A stretch of 7,074 bases of DNA from assembly GCA_003565035.1 (NCBI GenBank), contig PXDP01000079.1, positions 1 to 7,074 on the forward strand, read 5' to 3'. Within the stretch, counting starts at the first letter, position 1, and every line of letters starts with the position of its first letter. This stretch comes from PVC group bacterium. Its GTDB lineage: Bacteria; Verrucomicrobiota; Kiritimatiellia; SS1-B-03-39; UBA6053. Positions 1-6,754 of the stretch are shown here, one piece after another. The position numbers were made by a program, and so were the translations under genes. Under the pieces are notes generated by a model. The model ran no database searches. It worked only from the letters and a program-made list of their open reading frames with translations, and had not been told where the DNA came from.

Positions 1-53
1 GCCGGCGCAGCATGTTTGTTCGCTGACAGCTTTTTGGAGGTGAAATCACTCAT
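1..53 (-). CDS. Candidate N-terminus of a downstream gene, cut by the window edge
   Basis: An open frame starts at ATG (51-53) and reads MSDFTSKKLSANKHAAP before leaving the window with no stop. The polar, lysine-containing start has no signal peptide, so a cytoplasmic protein would be expected. Its ATG overlaps the TAA of the preceding 44-codon candidate ORF (TAATG), an arrangement typical of translational coupling. No good ribosome binding site lies directly upstream: the nearest GGAG is about 17 bases away. Only 17 complete codons are visible, so neither function nor reality can be settled here. The start codon sits near the centre of a nested inverted repeat (11-100), which could equally mean that this is non-coding structured DNA. 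Confidence 0.3.
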   Translation of the reverse strand, partial: MSDFTSKKLSANKHAAP

Positions 54-100
54 TACCGGAAGAGTAACATACTCCAAACAAATGCGACAAGACAAACATG
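11..100. repeat. Nested imperfect inverted repeat
   Basis: The outer arms CATGTTTGT (11-19) and ACAAACATG (92-100) are exact reverse complements. So are the inner arms TTTGGAG (33-39) and CTCCAAA (72-78). Both pairs share one centre near 55.5, because the gap between outer and inner arm is 13 bases on each side. Aligning the complete 29-base arms gives 20 matching positions. A smaller hairpin, GAGTA-ACA-TACTC (62-74), competes with the inner right arm. The centre coincides with the TAATG overlap of two candidate minus-strand ORFs. It could be an operator, an RNA structure controlling the downstream start, or a degenerate short mobile element. Confidence 0.4.
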
Positions 101-187
101 TCCCTCCGGGTCATTTAACGGGTGGGGTGTTCGGTATAGCGGGCAGGCTTCAAAAGATAAAACTGTTTTTTCATAAGGGGTACTCAT
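53..187 (-). CDS. Small candidate ORF, 44 codons, unknown
   Basis: The frame starts at ATG (185-187) and ends at TAA (53-55). The peptide begins MSTPYEKTVLSF and ends in a hydrophobic stretch, VCLVAFVWSMLLF, followed by Arg. A GGAG (196-199) lies 8 bases before the ATG, a well-placed Shine-Dalgarno site. A longer version could start at GTG (239-241), overlapping the stop of the large gene. The ORF follows that gene in the same direction with a 50-base gap and would overlap the next candidate ORF by one base, so an operon tail is possible. I recognise no family. Against it being real are its short length, the C-terminal hydrophobic run with no topology signal, and the fact that such ORFs arise by chance. 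Confidence 0.2.
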   Translation of the reverse strand: MSTPYEKTVLSFEACPLYRTPHPLNDPEGHVCLVAFVWSMLLFR

Positions 188-195
188 TGTGTATT

Positions 196-199
196 CTCC
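196..199 (-). promoter_or_regulatory. Possible ribosome binding site for the 44-codon ORF
   Basis: GGAG is placed 8 bases before the ATG at 187. It is the main support for choosing that start over the GTG at 241. Confidence 0.25.
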
Positions 200-237
200 G
201 TCCGGGACGGCCGGGTTATATTCGTCATTCTCCCCAT

Positions 238-3200
238 TCACCGCGTCGGGGGCACGGCCTCGCGGATCACAGATCCAAGCTCGGGATGCAGAATCAGCAG
301 CGAAAAGCGGGCCGCCTCCTCCGGCTGACGGTCATTAAGCGACAGATAATCAAAGCGCCCCCGAAGATCGGTGTACCCGTCTTTCCAGAAGCTTTCTTTG
401 CCGTCCACACCCCGCGCATACACCTTCACATAGGTTTTCGGCAGCGGCACTCCGTCCACGGCGGAACGGACCTCCACCTGGCCGAAACTCTCCATCATGC
501 GCACCCGCAGACGGTTCGCAAACCAGGTTTCGCTCTCCCGCAGCCCCCGTCCGGTCAATTCCACCACCATATTGCCGTCCCGGAACGCCTCCGGAAGGTC
601 CAGCGCATACTCCTCTCCGTCATCCTCCAGCGCAATCTCCCGCCGGAACGCCGGCTTCACGACCCCAAAGCCACCGCCATCCGCCGCCGCAAAAGGACGC
701 CGGCTGAACAACAGCTCCACATCCATCGGATACAGATTCAGCGTCGCCCGCGGCAGATTCCGCGCCGTCACCCAAATCCGGCCGCCCTCCTGACGCAATG
801 AAAGCGACGGACTCTCCGATGCCGCCCGATCCAAACGCTGCTGCCGGTCCGGATCGGCCACCGCCGTTTCCCCGCCCCGCGCCTCCATCACCGCATCCCG
901 CAGTGCCGCAAAGCGGTCCCGCCAGCGCGGCACATCATGCGCCACGTACGGCGCAACCCGCGCCAGCGCCCGGTCTGTATCCAGGGTCCGCAGATCCATC
1001 CACGCCCACAAATACGCAATCTGCAGCCGCTCCTCCACCTCCGAACCCCGAATGCTGTTCAACTGCTCCGCCGCTTCCTCCAGCCGGTCCTGCAGCACCA
1101 GATAATACGTCAGCCCCAGACGTTCGGATGCCTTGAGTTCCTGACGGTACATCGCCTGATTCAAAAAGGCTGTATATTGCTCCCGCACCGCCGGATTCAG
1201 AATCTCCAGCCGCGCGCCCACCCGGTGCGCCCGCGGATTCACCAGCGGATCGTACTCCAAATGTTCGTACGACTTCCGCGCCACCGGATCCACCCGCAGC
1301 AGGCCACTGTCCAGCACCGGCCCCACCCGCTCCGCCAGCCGGGTGCCCGGCAGCCAGACACGCGCCCGCGCCTCGTCCTGATGATACACCGCATACGAAA
1401 AGGTCGTATCGTGCAGGACAAGCCGCGAAGCCAGCACGTCCGCCGCTCCCGCAAAAAATTCCCTGTCCCGTAAACGCCACGCCATTTCATTCAGATCCAG
1501 CCGCCGGAGATTATTCTCCCGCAAAAAGGTCAGGACCGCCTCCGGCTCCGCGTGCTGCGCAATCCAGCCCCAGGAGGTCGGATCAAACTCCGTCGGCGCA
1601 TCCACCACAGCAAACACCCGCGGCTCCGCCCGACCGATGATCGCCTCCTCCGCCGCCGCATGAGCCGGAAACTGCTCAAAGCGTCCCGCAAACGGGAACA
1701 TAAACGCATACTCAATCGTCCGCGTCGTGTACGGCTCCAGCACCAGCGACACATCATCCGTGTAGAATCCGTTACTCACCGGTACCGCCCCCCGGGGAAT
1801 CTGCACCAGCACATTCAGGCGACGCCGCGAAGCCGTCGGATTCGTCAGCGTCACCCGTCCCCCGTACACCACCCGGCGCACAAATTCCCCACTCACGAAC
1901 TTCTCAATCTGCTCATTGCCCTCAAAACGGTAGCGGTCATCCGGCCGGTAAAACTGCTGCGAAATCAGCAGCGGACGGTCGTCCTCCGAAAGCTCCGCCG
2001 GCAGAATCTGCTCACTCACCAGCAGCGCCGGTCCGGCAGTCCGGCCCCTCAAACGCGCACCTTCCACGGTTTCCTCAACCGCCTCCGCCTCCCAGGGCAG
2101 GCCCGAAAACGCCAGCGCCACCAGCACCTCCGTCAGATTTCCCTGCGCCTCCAGCACATGCGGCGACACCGCCACACCCTCCGCCACATCGCGCCAGAAT
2201 CCGTTCACGCCAATCCGCTCCGGGGTGTCGTCTTTCACCCGCAGATTGTAATAATTCTGCTCCGCCCACTCCTTCGTCTTCGGCAAAGCCCGGAACATTT
2301 CCGGCGCGCCGAAAGGGTCCCCGACAAGCTCACTGACATCCACCATCTCCGCCACAGACTCTTCGCGCAAGGACATCGCCAGGGCCCGCTGCGGGGCCGG
2401 GGCGGCTTCCGCCGCCACCGACGGTGCGGGCCCAAACGGATCCGCTCCTCCGGAAGTCCGACTCAATGTTCTTCCAGGCATCATTCCTCTCATGACCGCC
2501 GGACTGGCAATATCACTCAACAGCTCAGACAAGCCTTCAGCATCTCTCCGGCGGCTGTCTCGCTCCCCCGCCACCGCCTCATCCAAATCAGCCGACTGTA
2601 AAGCCGTGCGCACCAGACGCGCAAAGCCCTCCGCATCCGGCGGCAGCAGCTCCCATCCCTCCCGCAGGGCCGCGCGCACTGCCTCCGCATCTCCGCCGCG
2701 CCGGGCCAGCAAGGCCAACTCCATGGCATTGCGCTGTTGCAGGCGGTCCAGACGGAGATCCTCCTCCGTCAGTGCATCCAACAGCCAGCGGTCCACAAAG
2801 GTTTTATCCTTCTTATTCGCCAAATATGGCTTCACCACCGCATCGAAAAATTCAGGGTCACGGGCATACAAAAACAGATGCAGCTCATGCGAGGCAAATT
2901 CCCCGTATTTCGCACGCTTTGCATCATCATCCAGTTCCGGCCAGTCCTTCAGAAACGCGAACTGACCCAGAAGCGCATCGCCGCTCAGCGTCTGCAGGAG
3001 ATCAAAAACCTCCGGCAGGGTCTGAAGCACCCGGTACCGGCTCGTCGCCAAATCAGGAATCTCAAATTTCTCACCCGCCTCCAAAGCGCGAATCCGTTTT
3101 TGACGGCTGAACGAACCCTCAGCATCCAGACCCGCCAGCAGGCGCACATCCACCGGGTCAAAGGACCGGTCCGACAGCAGCACCCGGCTCTGGCTCGTGC

Positions 3201-6200
3201 CAAAGCGGTCCATCACCACCACCTCCAGCCAGGTCTGTTCCGCCAGCCCGGACAGATCAATCAAAACTTGCCCCTCTTCATCCGGCACCAAATTCGTCCA
3301 CCACACACTTCCCTGCGGCAGAAAATCCACCCCCAAATCCAGCGGCCCCGCCACCGAAGGCTGAACCGTCCGGGCCATCCTCGCACGCCCCTCCGCAGGC
3401 GGTGCGGCCGGAGCCCGGCCCAACTGCTGACGACCGCCCCGGTACGCCTCATCCGCTTTCAATTGCTCCCGCTCTGCCGTGGTTTCCCGCAATTCCCAGG
3501 GATTCAAAATCAGCCCCGGACGCGCCAGCAGCGAACCCGCGAACATCCGCTGAAACCGGCGCTCCAGCACATAACGGTATTCATCCCCGATGTTCCGTCC
3601 ACTCACGTACTGCACATGCGGCGGATGCAGCATCCGCTCCGCCGGTGACGGAAAACCCGCTCCCGCCGGAAACACCCCGCCCGGACCCGCAAAACGGGCC
3701 GCCCGCACCGCCACCCGCGTGCTCGGTGTCGCGTCCCGCACCTGAATCCGCACCCGCTCGCCGTCCACTCTGGCCTCCGCCACCGACGGCATCCGCGCCA
3801 CCGTCTCCTGCAGCCTCCGCCGCACGCCGATCAAATACCCGTGCTTCGCTTCTCCCGCCAGCACCTCAATATTTACCGCCTCGCCCTGTGGCAACAGGCG
3901 GAGCACATACGATCCGGGTGCCAAGCCTTCAATCGACAGTGCCCCCGCGTCCACCTTCACCCGGTCCCCCAGATCCTCCTGCACCGCCCCCCGCGCCATG
4001 CGCAGCAGCATCACCCCGCGAAGATCCCGCGGCGCCTCAAACGGATAAGGAAGCGACACCGCTTCTCCCTCCAGGATATGCAGACGTTCCGGCCAGGTCA
4101 CCCGCCCCGGCGAAAGCAGTTCATCCAGTCCCACCAGCTCCGTTCCCTCCGCCGTGATCCGCACCAGATTCGACAGCGATCCCAGGGCCACCCGCCCCGC
4201 CGCGTCGGTGGTCACACTCGTATGAACCCTCCGCCGGAACCCCGCGTGCTCAAAGCCCAGCCGCAGCGGCACCCCCGCAATCGGTTCACCCGTCAGCCCC
4301 CGAACCTCCACCGCCCATCCCCCGTGCGACGGCACCAGATAGGCCTGCCGCATAAACGCCACCCGCCGCGCCTGATTCACCGTCAGAGCCGTGCTGTCCT
4401 CAAGCGTGATCCGCTCCCCGTCCGTGCGCCGCACCCAGTCCGCCTCCACCGAGACATCCAGTCCGCGCAGATCATCCGGCACATAAAAAGACACCCGCCA
4501 CTCGCGATTCCGCGTGAACTCCGCGGTGTACGCCCGCTCCGTCCGCGTGTCCCGCGCATCCGTTGCCCCCAGCTTCACCCGCACTTCGCCCAGGCGCGCC
4601 GGATCGAGCGGCACCCCGTTCACCCGGAGATCAGGCCTTAAAATCAGTGCGGCCGTATTGCGCCGTGGCAGGCTCTGCGGATCCAGATGAATTCCCGCCG
4701 AAAAGCTGTAGTCCTCACCAAGATGCAGGATCTCCTCCGGAAAACTGAAATTTCCGTCACGCAAAACCGCAAAGCGCGGGCCCGGATTCTCCGAATACGG
4801 CAAAAAAATCACCCCGTGATCATTCGCCGTGAACTCCCGGCCGTCCATCCACAAAGCGGCCGACGTCACATGATCCCCCGCCTCATTCAGCACCATCACC
4901 GCCTGACCGCCGTCCACCGGCTGGGAAATCGACTCCAAATGCCCCACATGCAGCAGGGCCCTCGAACTCACGCCCCCCCCAATCAATTCCACCACATACA
5001 CCCCCCGCTCCGTAATTTCCGGAAAGGCCAGCGTGTGCCGCACCCGCCGCCCCGGAGTCTGGTCCACCTGAAGCGAGCGTTCATGCGTGGCTACCAAACC
5101 GTCCAAATCCACCGCCTGATCCACCGGCGCGCGGCGGGTACTGTAATAGTTAAACGTCTGCAGCTCGTAAATCCGCACCATCAGACTCTCCACCCGCTTC
5201 ACATCCACCTTCAGTTCCACCGCATCACCCGGACGGATATAGGCCGGATTCACCCGCGCAAACTCAAGTTCCACCCGCTCCAAGATGGCCCGGTACTGCT
5301 CCGGCGACAGCATTCCCCGCCAGTCCTCCGGACGGCCCGCCCCCTGCAGGATTTTGCTCTCCGCGAACAGCGCATCCAGCCAGGAACGCTCAAACCAGGT
5401 CGAAAATGCCTCCGGCGAAGGTGCGCCCCGGAACAGCTCCATCAGAAAGTCCCGCACCAGTTCACTCTCATTCCCGATCGGCGGAAGCACCACTCCCGCT
5501 TCCTGCGGACGGTACGAAAAATCCACCCAGTCCGCCCGGCGCCGCTGCCAGGCCGCCTGAAGTTCCCGGGGCAAATAGGACACCTGCCGCGGCAACTCCA
5601 GATACGCCCGGAACAGCGCCTCATCATAGACCCCCAAATGCCGCTGATGATCCAGCAAACGGTACAGCACACTCGCCTTCAGAGAATTGTGCATCGGTTC
5701 CAGACCCTTCACAAACGCCCAAACCTCCGCAAAATGCGCCGCTCCCGCTTCATGATCCCGCGACAAATCCGTCTCCGGTGCCGGCATCCTCGCCAGACGC
5801 GCCTCCACATAGCGGCGGTCCCGCAGCAGCTCCGGCATCCGCTGTCCCAACGCCTCCAGTTGCGTCCGCGTCAGCAGACCGTGCAGGGTATGCTGACCAA
5901 ACCCCTGACTGTCCTTAAAGCGAAGATCCTCCACGATCAAGTCGACCACTCCCGCCACATCCGGCCGCCGCAGACGCGAAAGAGCGATCCGCCGCTGCTC
6001 CGGCGACAGATCCTGCCGCAGCAGAATTTCCTGTCCGTCCTCGGTAAAATTATTCTCAAAGCGCCCGGTTCTAGCTTCCCGCAGAAACGCCTCCAGACCG
6101 TAGGCATCTTCCCGGATCTGCGAAGGATGGGACGACACCCGCTCCTCATCCCGGCGGCGGTGACTGAACGACAATCCCAACTCATTGCGAATCATCTGCC

Positions 6201-6513
6201 AGGCATCCGCCGGACGTCGACTGAACTCCAGCAGTGCCTGCCTTCTCTCCATTTCCCGGAGACGGTTCGACGGCCCCCGCGGCCGCAGAAACTGCCGCCA
6301 CTCCGCGATGGTCGCCTCAAACGCCGCCCGGTCGCCCGACAACTGATGATGCAAAGCAGTGTAGTGATAAAAATCCTCAGTATTTGGCACCAGCATCGCC
6401 AAAGCCTTTTCGCGATCCCCCCACGCAAAGGCCTCTTTAAACTCCAGCGACTCCGCCTCCGCCGCACCCGCAAACCCGCTCAGAAACACCAACAACACCA
6501 AAAGCTTTTTCAT
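238..6513 (-). CDS. Large exported alpha-2-macroglobulin-like protein (2,091 aa)
   Basis: Bacterial alpha-2-macroglobulin relatives are envelope proteins thought to trap or sense proteases; the exact role of this subgroup is unknown to me. I chose the ATG at 6513 because it opens a clear signal peptide (MKKLLVLLVFLSGFAGAAEA, signal peptidase I cleavage after AEA) and has GGAG 6 bases upstream; an ATG at 6540 would add nine residues ahead of the signal. Residues 21 to about 410 are mostly helical, TPR-like. An MG2-like beta domain starts near 418 (VNPAYIRPGD) and reaches about 520. Further beta domains follow, including one at about 730-790 (GEPIAGVPLRL). An A2M-like segment starts near 1060 with paired Trp 1071-1072. 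A helical segment carries KPYLANKKDKTFVDRW at 1228-1243. A Pro/Ala-rich linker spans about 1353-1379. A beta segment holds TNPTA...LVQIPRGAVPV near 1555-1579, and a TPR-like stretch lies near 1770-1860. The C-terminus (KTYVKVYARG at 2026, DGYTDLRGRFDYLSL at 2045-2059) matches my memory of large planctomycete-type A2M proteins. I saw no Cys anywhere, so there is no CxEQ thioester and no lipobox. The frame is uninterrupted. Confidence 0.85.
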   Translation of the reverse strand: MKKLLVLLVFLSGFAGAAEAESLEFKEAFAWGDREKALAMLVPNTEDFYHYTALHHQLSGDRAAFEATIAEWRQFLRPRGPSNRLREMERRQALLEFSRRPADAWQMIRNELGLSFSHRRRDEERVSSHPSQIREDAYGLEAFLREARTGRFENNFTEDGQEILLRQDLSPEQRRIALSRLRRPDVAGVVDLIVEDLRFKDSQGFGQHTLHGLLTRTQLEALGQRMPELLRDRRYVEARLARMPAPETDLSRDHEAGAAHFAEVWAFVKGLEPMHNSLKASVLYRLLDHQRHLGVYDEALFRAYLELPRQVSYLPRELQAAWQRRRADWVDFSYRPQEAGVVLPPIGNESELVRDFLMELFRGAPSPEAFSTWFERSWLDALFAESKILQGAGRPEDWRGMLSPEQYRAILERVELEFARVNPAYIRPGDAVELKVDVKRVESLMVRIYELQTFNYYSTRRAPVDQAVDLDGLVATHERSLQVDQTPGRRVRHTLAFPEITERGVYVVELIGGGVSSRALLHVGHLESISQPVDGGQAVMVLNEAGDHVTSAALWMDGREFTANDHGVIFLPYSENPGPRFAVLRDGNFSFPEEILHLGEDYSFSAGIHLDPQSLPRRNTAALILRPDLRVNGVPLDPARLGEVRVKLGATDARDTRTERAYTAEFTRNREWRVSFYVPDDLRGLDVSVEADWVRRTDGERITLEDSTALTVNQARRVAFMRQAYLVPSHGGWAVEVRGLTGEPIAGVPLRLGFEHAGFRRRVHTSVTTDAAGRVALGSLSNLVRITAEGTELVGLDELLSPGRVTWPERLHILEGEAVSLPYPFEAPRDLRGVMLLRMARGAVQEDLGDRVKVDAGALSIEGLAPGSYVLRLLPQGEAVNIEVLAGEAKHGYLIGVRRRLQETVARMPSVAEARVDGERVRIQVRDATPSTRVAVRAARFAGPGGVFPAGAGFPSPAERMLHPPHVQYVSGRNIGDEYRYVLERRFQRMFAGSLLARPGLILNPWELRETTAEREQLKADEAYRGGRQQLGRAPAAPPAEGRARMARTVQPSVAGPLDLGVDFLPQGSVWWTNLVPDEEGQVLIDLSGLAEQTWLEVVVMDRFGTSQSRVLLSDRSFDPVDVRLLAGLDAEGSFSRQKRIRALEAGEKFEIPDLATSRYRVLQTLPEVFDLLQTLSGDALLGQFAFLKDWPELDDDAKRAKYGEFASHELHLFLYARDPEFFDAVVKPYLANKKDKTFVDRWLLDALTEEDLRLDRLQQRNAMELALLARRGGDAEAVRAALREGWELLPPDAEGFARLVRTALQSADLDEAVAGERDSRRRDAEGLSELLSDIASPAVMRGMMPGRTLSRTSGGADPFGPAPSVAAEAAPAPQRALAMSLREESVAEMVDVSELVGDPFGAPEMFRALPKTKEWAEQNYYNLRVKDDTPERIGVNGFWRDVAEGVAVSPHVLEAQGNLTEVLVALAFSGLPWEAEAVEETVEGARLRGRTAGPALLVSEQILPAELSEDDRPLLISQQFYRPDDRYRFEGNEQIEKFVSGEFVRRVVYGGRVTLTNPTASRRRLNVLVQIPRGAVPVSNGFYTDDVSLVLEPYTTRTIEYAFMFPFAGRFEQFPAHAAAEEAIIGRAEPRVFAVVDAPTEFDPTSWGWIAQHAEPEAVLTFLRENNLRRLDLNEMAWRLRDREFFAGAADVLASRLVLHDTTFSYAVYHQDEARARVWLPGTRLAERVGPVLDSGLLRVDPVARKSYEHLEYDPLVNPRAHRVGARLEILNPAVREQYTAFLNQAMYRQELKASERLGLTYYLVLQDRLEEAAEQLNSIRGSEVEERLQIAYLWAWMDLRTLDTDRALARVAPYVAHDVPRWRDRFAALRDAVMEARGGETAVADPDRQQRLDRAASESPSLSLRQEGGRIWVTARNLPRATLNLYPMDVELLFSRRPFAAADGGGFGVVKPAFRREIALEDDGEEYALDLPEAFRDGNMVVELTGRGLRESETWFANRLRVRMMESFGQVEVRSAVDGVPLPKTYVKVYARGVDGKESFWKDGYTDLRGRFDYLSLNDRQPEEAARFSLLILHPELGSVIREAVPPTR

Positions 6514-6519
6514 AAGAGA

Positions 6520-6523
6520 CTCC
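6520..6523 (-). promoter_or_regulatory. Ribosome binding site deciding the start of the large gene
   Basis: GGAG, preceded by a T run, lies 6 bases (TCTCTT) before the ATG at 6513. It falls inside the nine extra codons that the ATG at 6540 would add, so the longer start is unlikely to be used. Confidence 0.75.
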
Positions 6524-6548
6524 AAAAAGGTTACCGTCATCCAACAGA

Positions 6549-6596
6549 CTACACCCCACAGACGGCTGCCAACAAGAGAATCTTAGAAATTTCCAT
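6549..6596 (-). CDS. Tiny hydrophobic candidate leader ORF, 15 codons
   Basis: The frame reads MEISKILLLAAVCGV and stops at TAG (6549-6551), 35 bases before the start of the large gene. It has a charged start and a hydrophobic core like the beginning of a signal peptide, but no body follows. The possible Shine-Dalgarno site is weak (AGAAAG immediately before the ATG). It could be a leader peptide, the remnant of a decayed exported-protein gene, or chance. Confidence 0.15.
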   Translation of the reverse strand: MEISKILLLAAVCGV

Positions 6597-6601
6597 CTTT
6601 C

Positions 6602-6655
6602 TGCAACAGGTGCGCCCAACGCTTGCAACAACGCTTGCAACAGGTGCGCACAACG
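6602..6655. repeat. Transposase-associated repeat block, two 19-bp units
   Basis: Unit A, GCAACAGGTGCGCCCAACG (6603-6621), and unit B, GCAACAGGTGCGCACAACG (6637-6655), match at 18 of 19 positions and are offset by 34 bases. Unit B contains the perfect palindrome GTGCGCAC (6644-6651). The block can fold: GTGCGC (6610-6615) pairs with GCGCAC (6646-6651), and TTGCAA (6623-6628) pairs with TTGCAA (6635-6640) around the 6-base loop CAACGC, with an unequal internal loop between the two stems. This imperfect hairpin upstream of a RAYT-like gene resembles the REP elements that such enzymes recognise. The function is inferred; the repeat and pairing are read directly. Confidence 0.8.
6617..6640. repeat. 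Perfect 12-bp tandem duplication
   Basis: CAACGCTTGCAA occurs twice with no gap (6617-6628 and 6629-6640). The duplication joins the end of unit A to the start of unit B, and its two TTGCAA cores form the inner stem of the proposed hairpin. Confidence 0.85.
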
Positions 6656-6663
6656 GGAAATTT

Positions 6664-6681
6664 AAAAAAATCAAAAAAATC
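6664..6681 (+). repeat. A-rich direct repeat AAAAAAATC x2
   Basis: Two contiguous copies of AAAAAAATC lie between the repeat block and the transposase start. Phased A-tracts can bend DNA or act as an UP element for a promoter of the rightward gene. With only two copies, slippage or chance is also possible. Confidence 0.35.
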
Positions 6682-6742
6682 GCGGAAGAAACCAACCCGC
6701 AGGGGTGTAGGGAAATGAGATTCATTCCTTTCATTCACACCT

Positions 6743-6746
6743 GGAG
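6743..6746 (+). promoter_or_regulatory. Ribosome binding site of the transposase gene
   Basis: GGAG lies 8 bases before the ATG at 6755 and supports that start. No earlier in-frame start was seen with a comparable site. Confidence 0.6.
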
Positions 6747-6754
6747 ACTTCAAG

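Larger units (their letters stand above)
6514..6754. promoter_or_regulatory. Divergent intergenic region between the large gene and the transposase
   Basis: These 241 bases must hold the promoters of both genes, which face away from each other. It is more A/T-rich than the large gene and contains the repeat block (6602-6655) and an A-rich stretch. I could not find a convincing -35/-10 pair in either direction. The best leftward guess is TTGCAG, 15 bases, TAAGAT, whose TTGCAG overlaps the edge of the repeat; its spacing is too short to be persuasive. No rho-independent terminator is visible. Confidence 0.4.

Noticed and set aside
198..210. Hairpin CCGTC-CCG-GACGG downstream of the large gene as a terminator
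   Set aside because: The stem is only 5 bp and no T run follows in the leftward direction, so it does not meet the rho-independent pattern.
935..1480. 181-codon minus-strand frame rich in Gly and Ala
   Set aside because: It overlaps the large gene in another frame on the same strand; its low-complexity Gly/Ala/Ser composition is typical of a frame-shifted GC-rich gene.
1552..2601. 349-codon plus-strand open frame, and similar ones at 16-801, 2737-3648 and 3841-4641
   Set aside because: All are antisense shadows of the macroglobulin-like gene with Arg/His/Pro-biased composition and no recognisable motifs.
2606..2613. Palindrome GTGCGCAC inside the large gene
   Set aside because: An 8-base match without the GCAACAG flank; it encodes ordinary residues and is expected by chance in GC-rich DNA.
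3891..3898. GCAACAGG inside the large gene, resembling the start of the transposase repeat
   Set aside because: Only 8 bases match and the following bases (CGGAGCAC) do not continue the unit; chance in coding DNA.
6602..6655. Interpretation of the repeat block as a CRISPR array or plasmid iterons
   Set aside because: There are only two units, with a spacer shorter than the unit that partly repeats it, no adjacent cas or rep gene, and an exact copy inside a Y1 transposase, which fits a REP-type element better.
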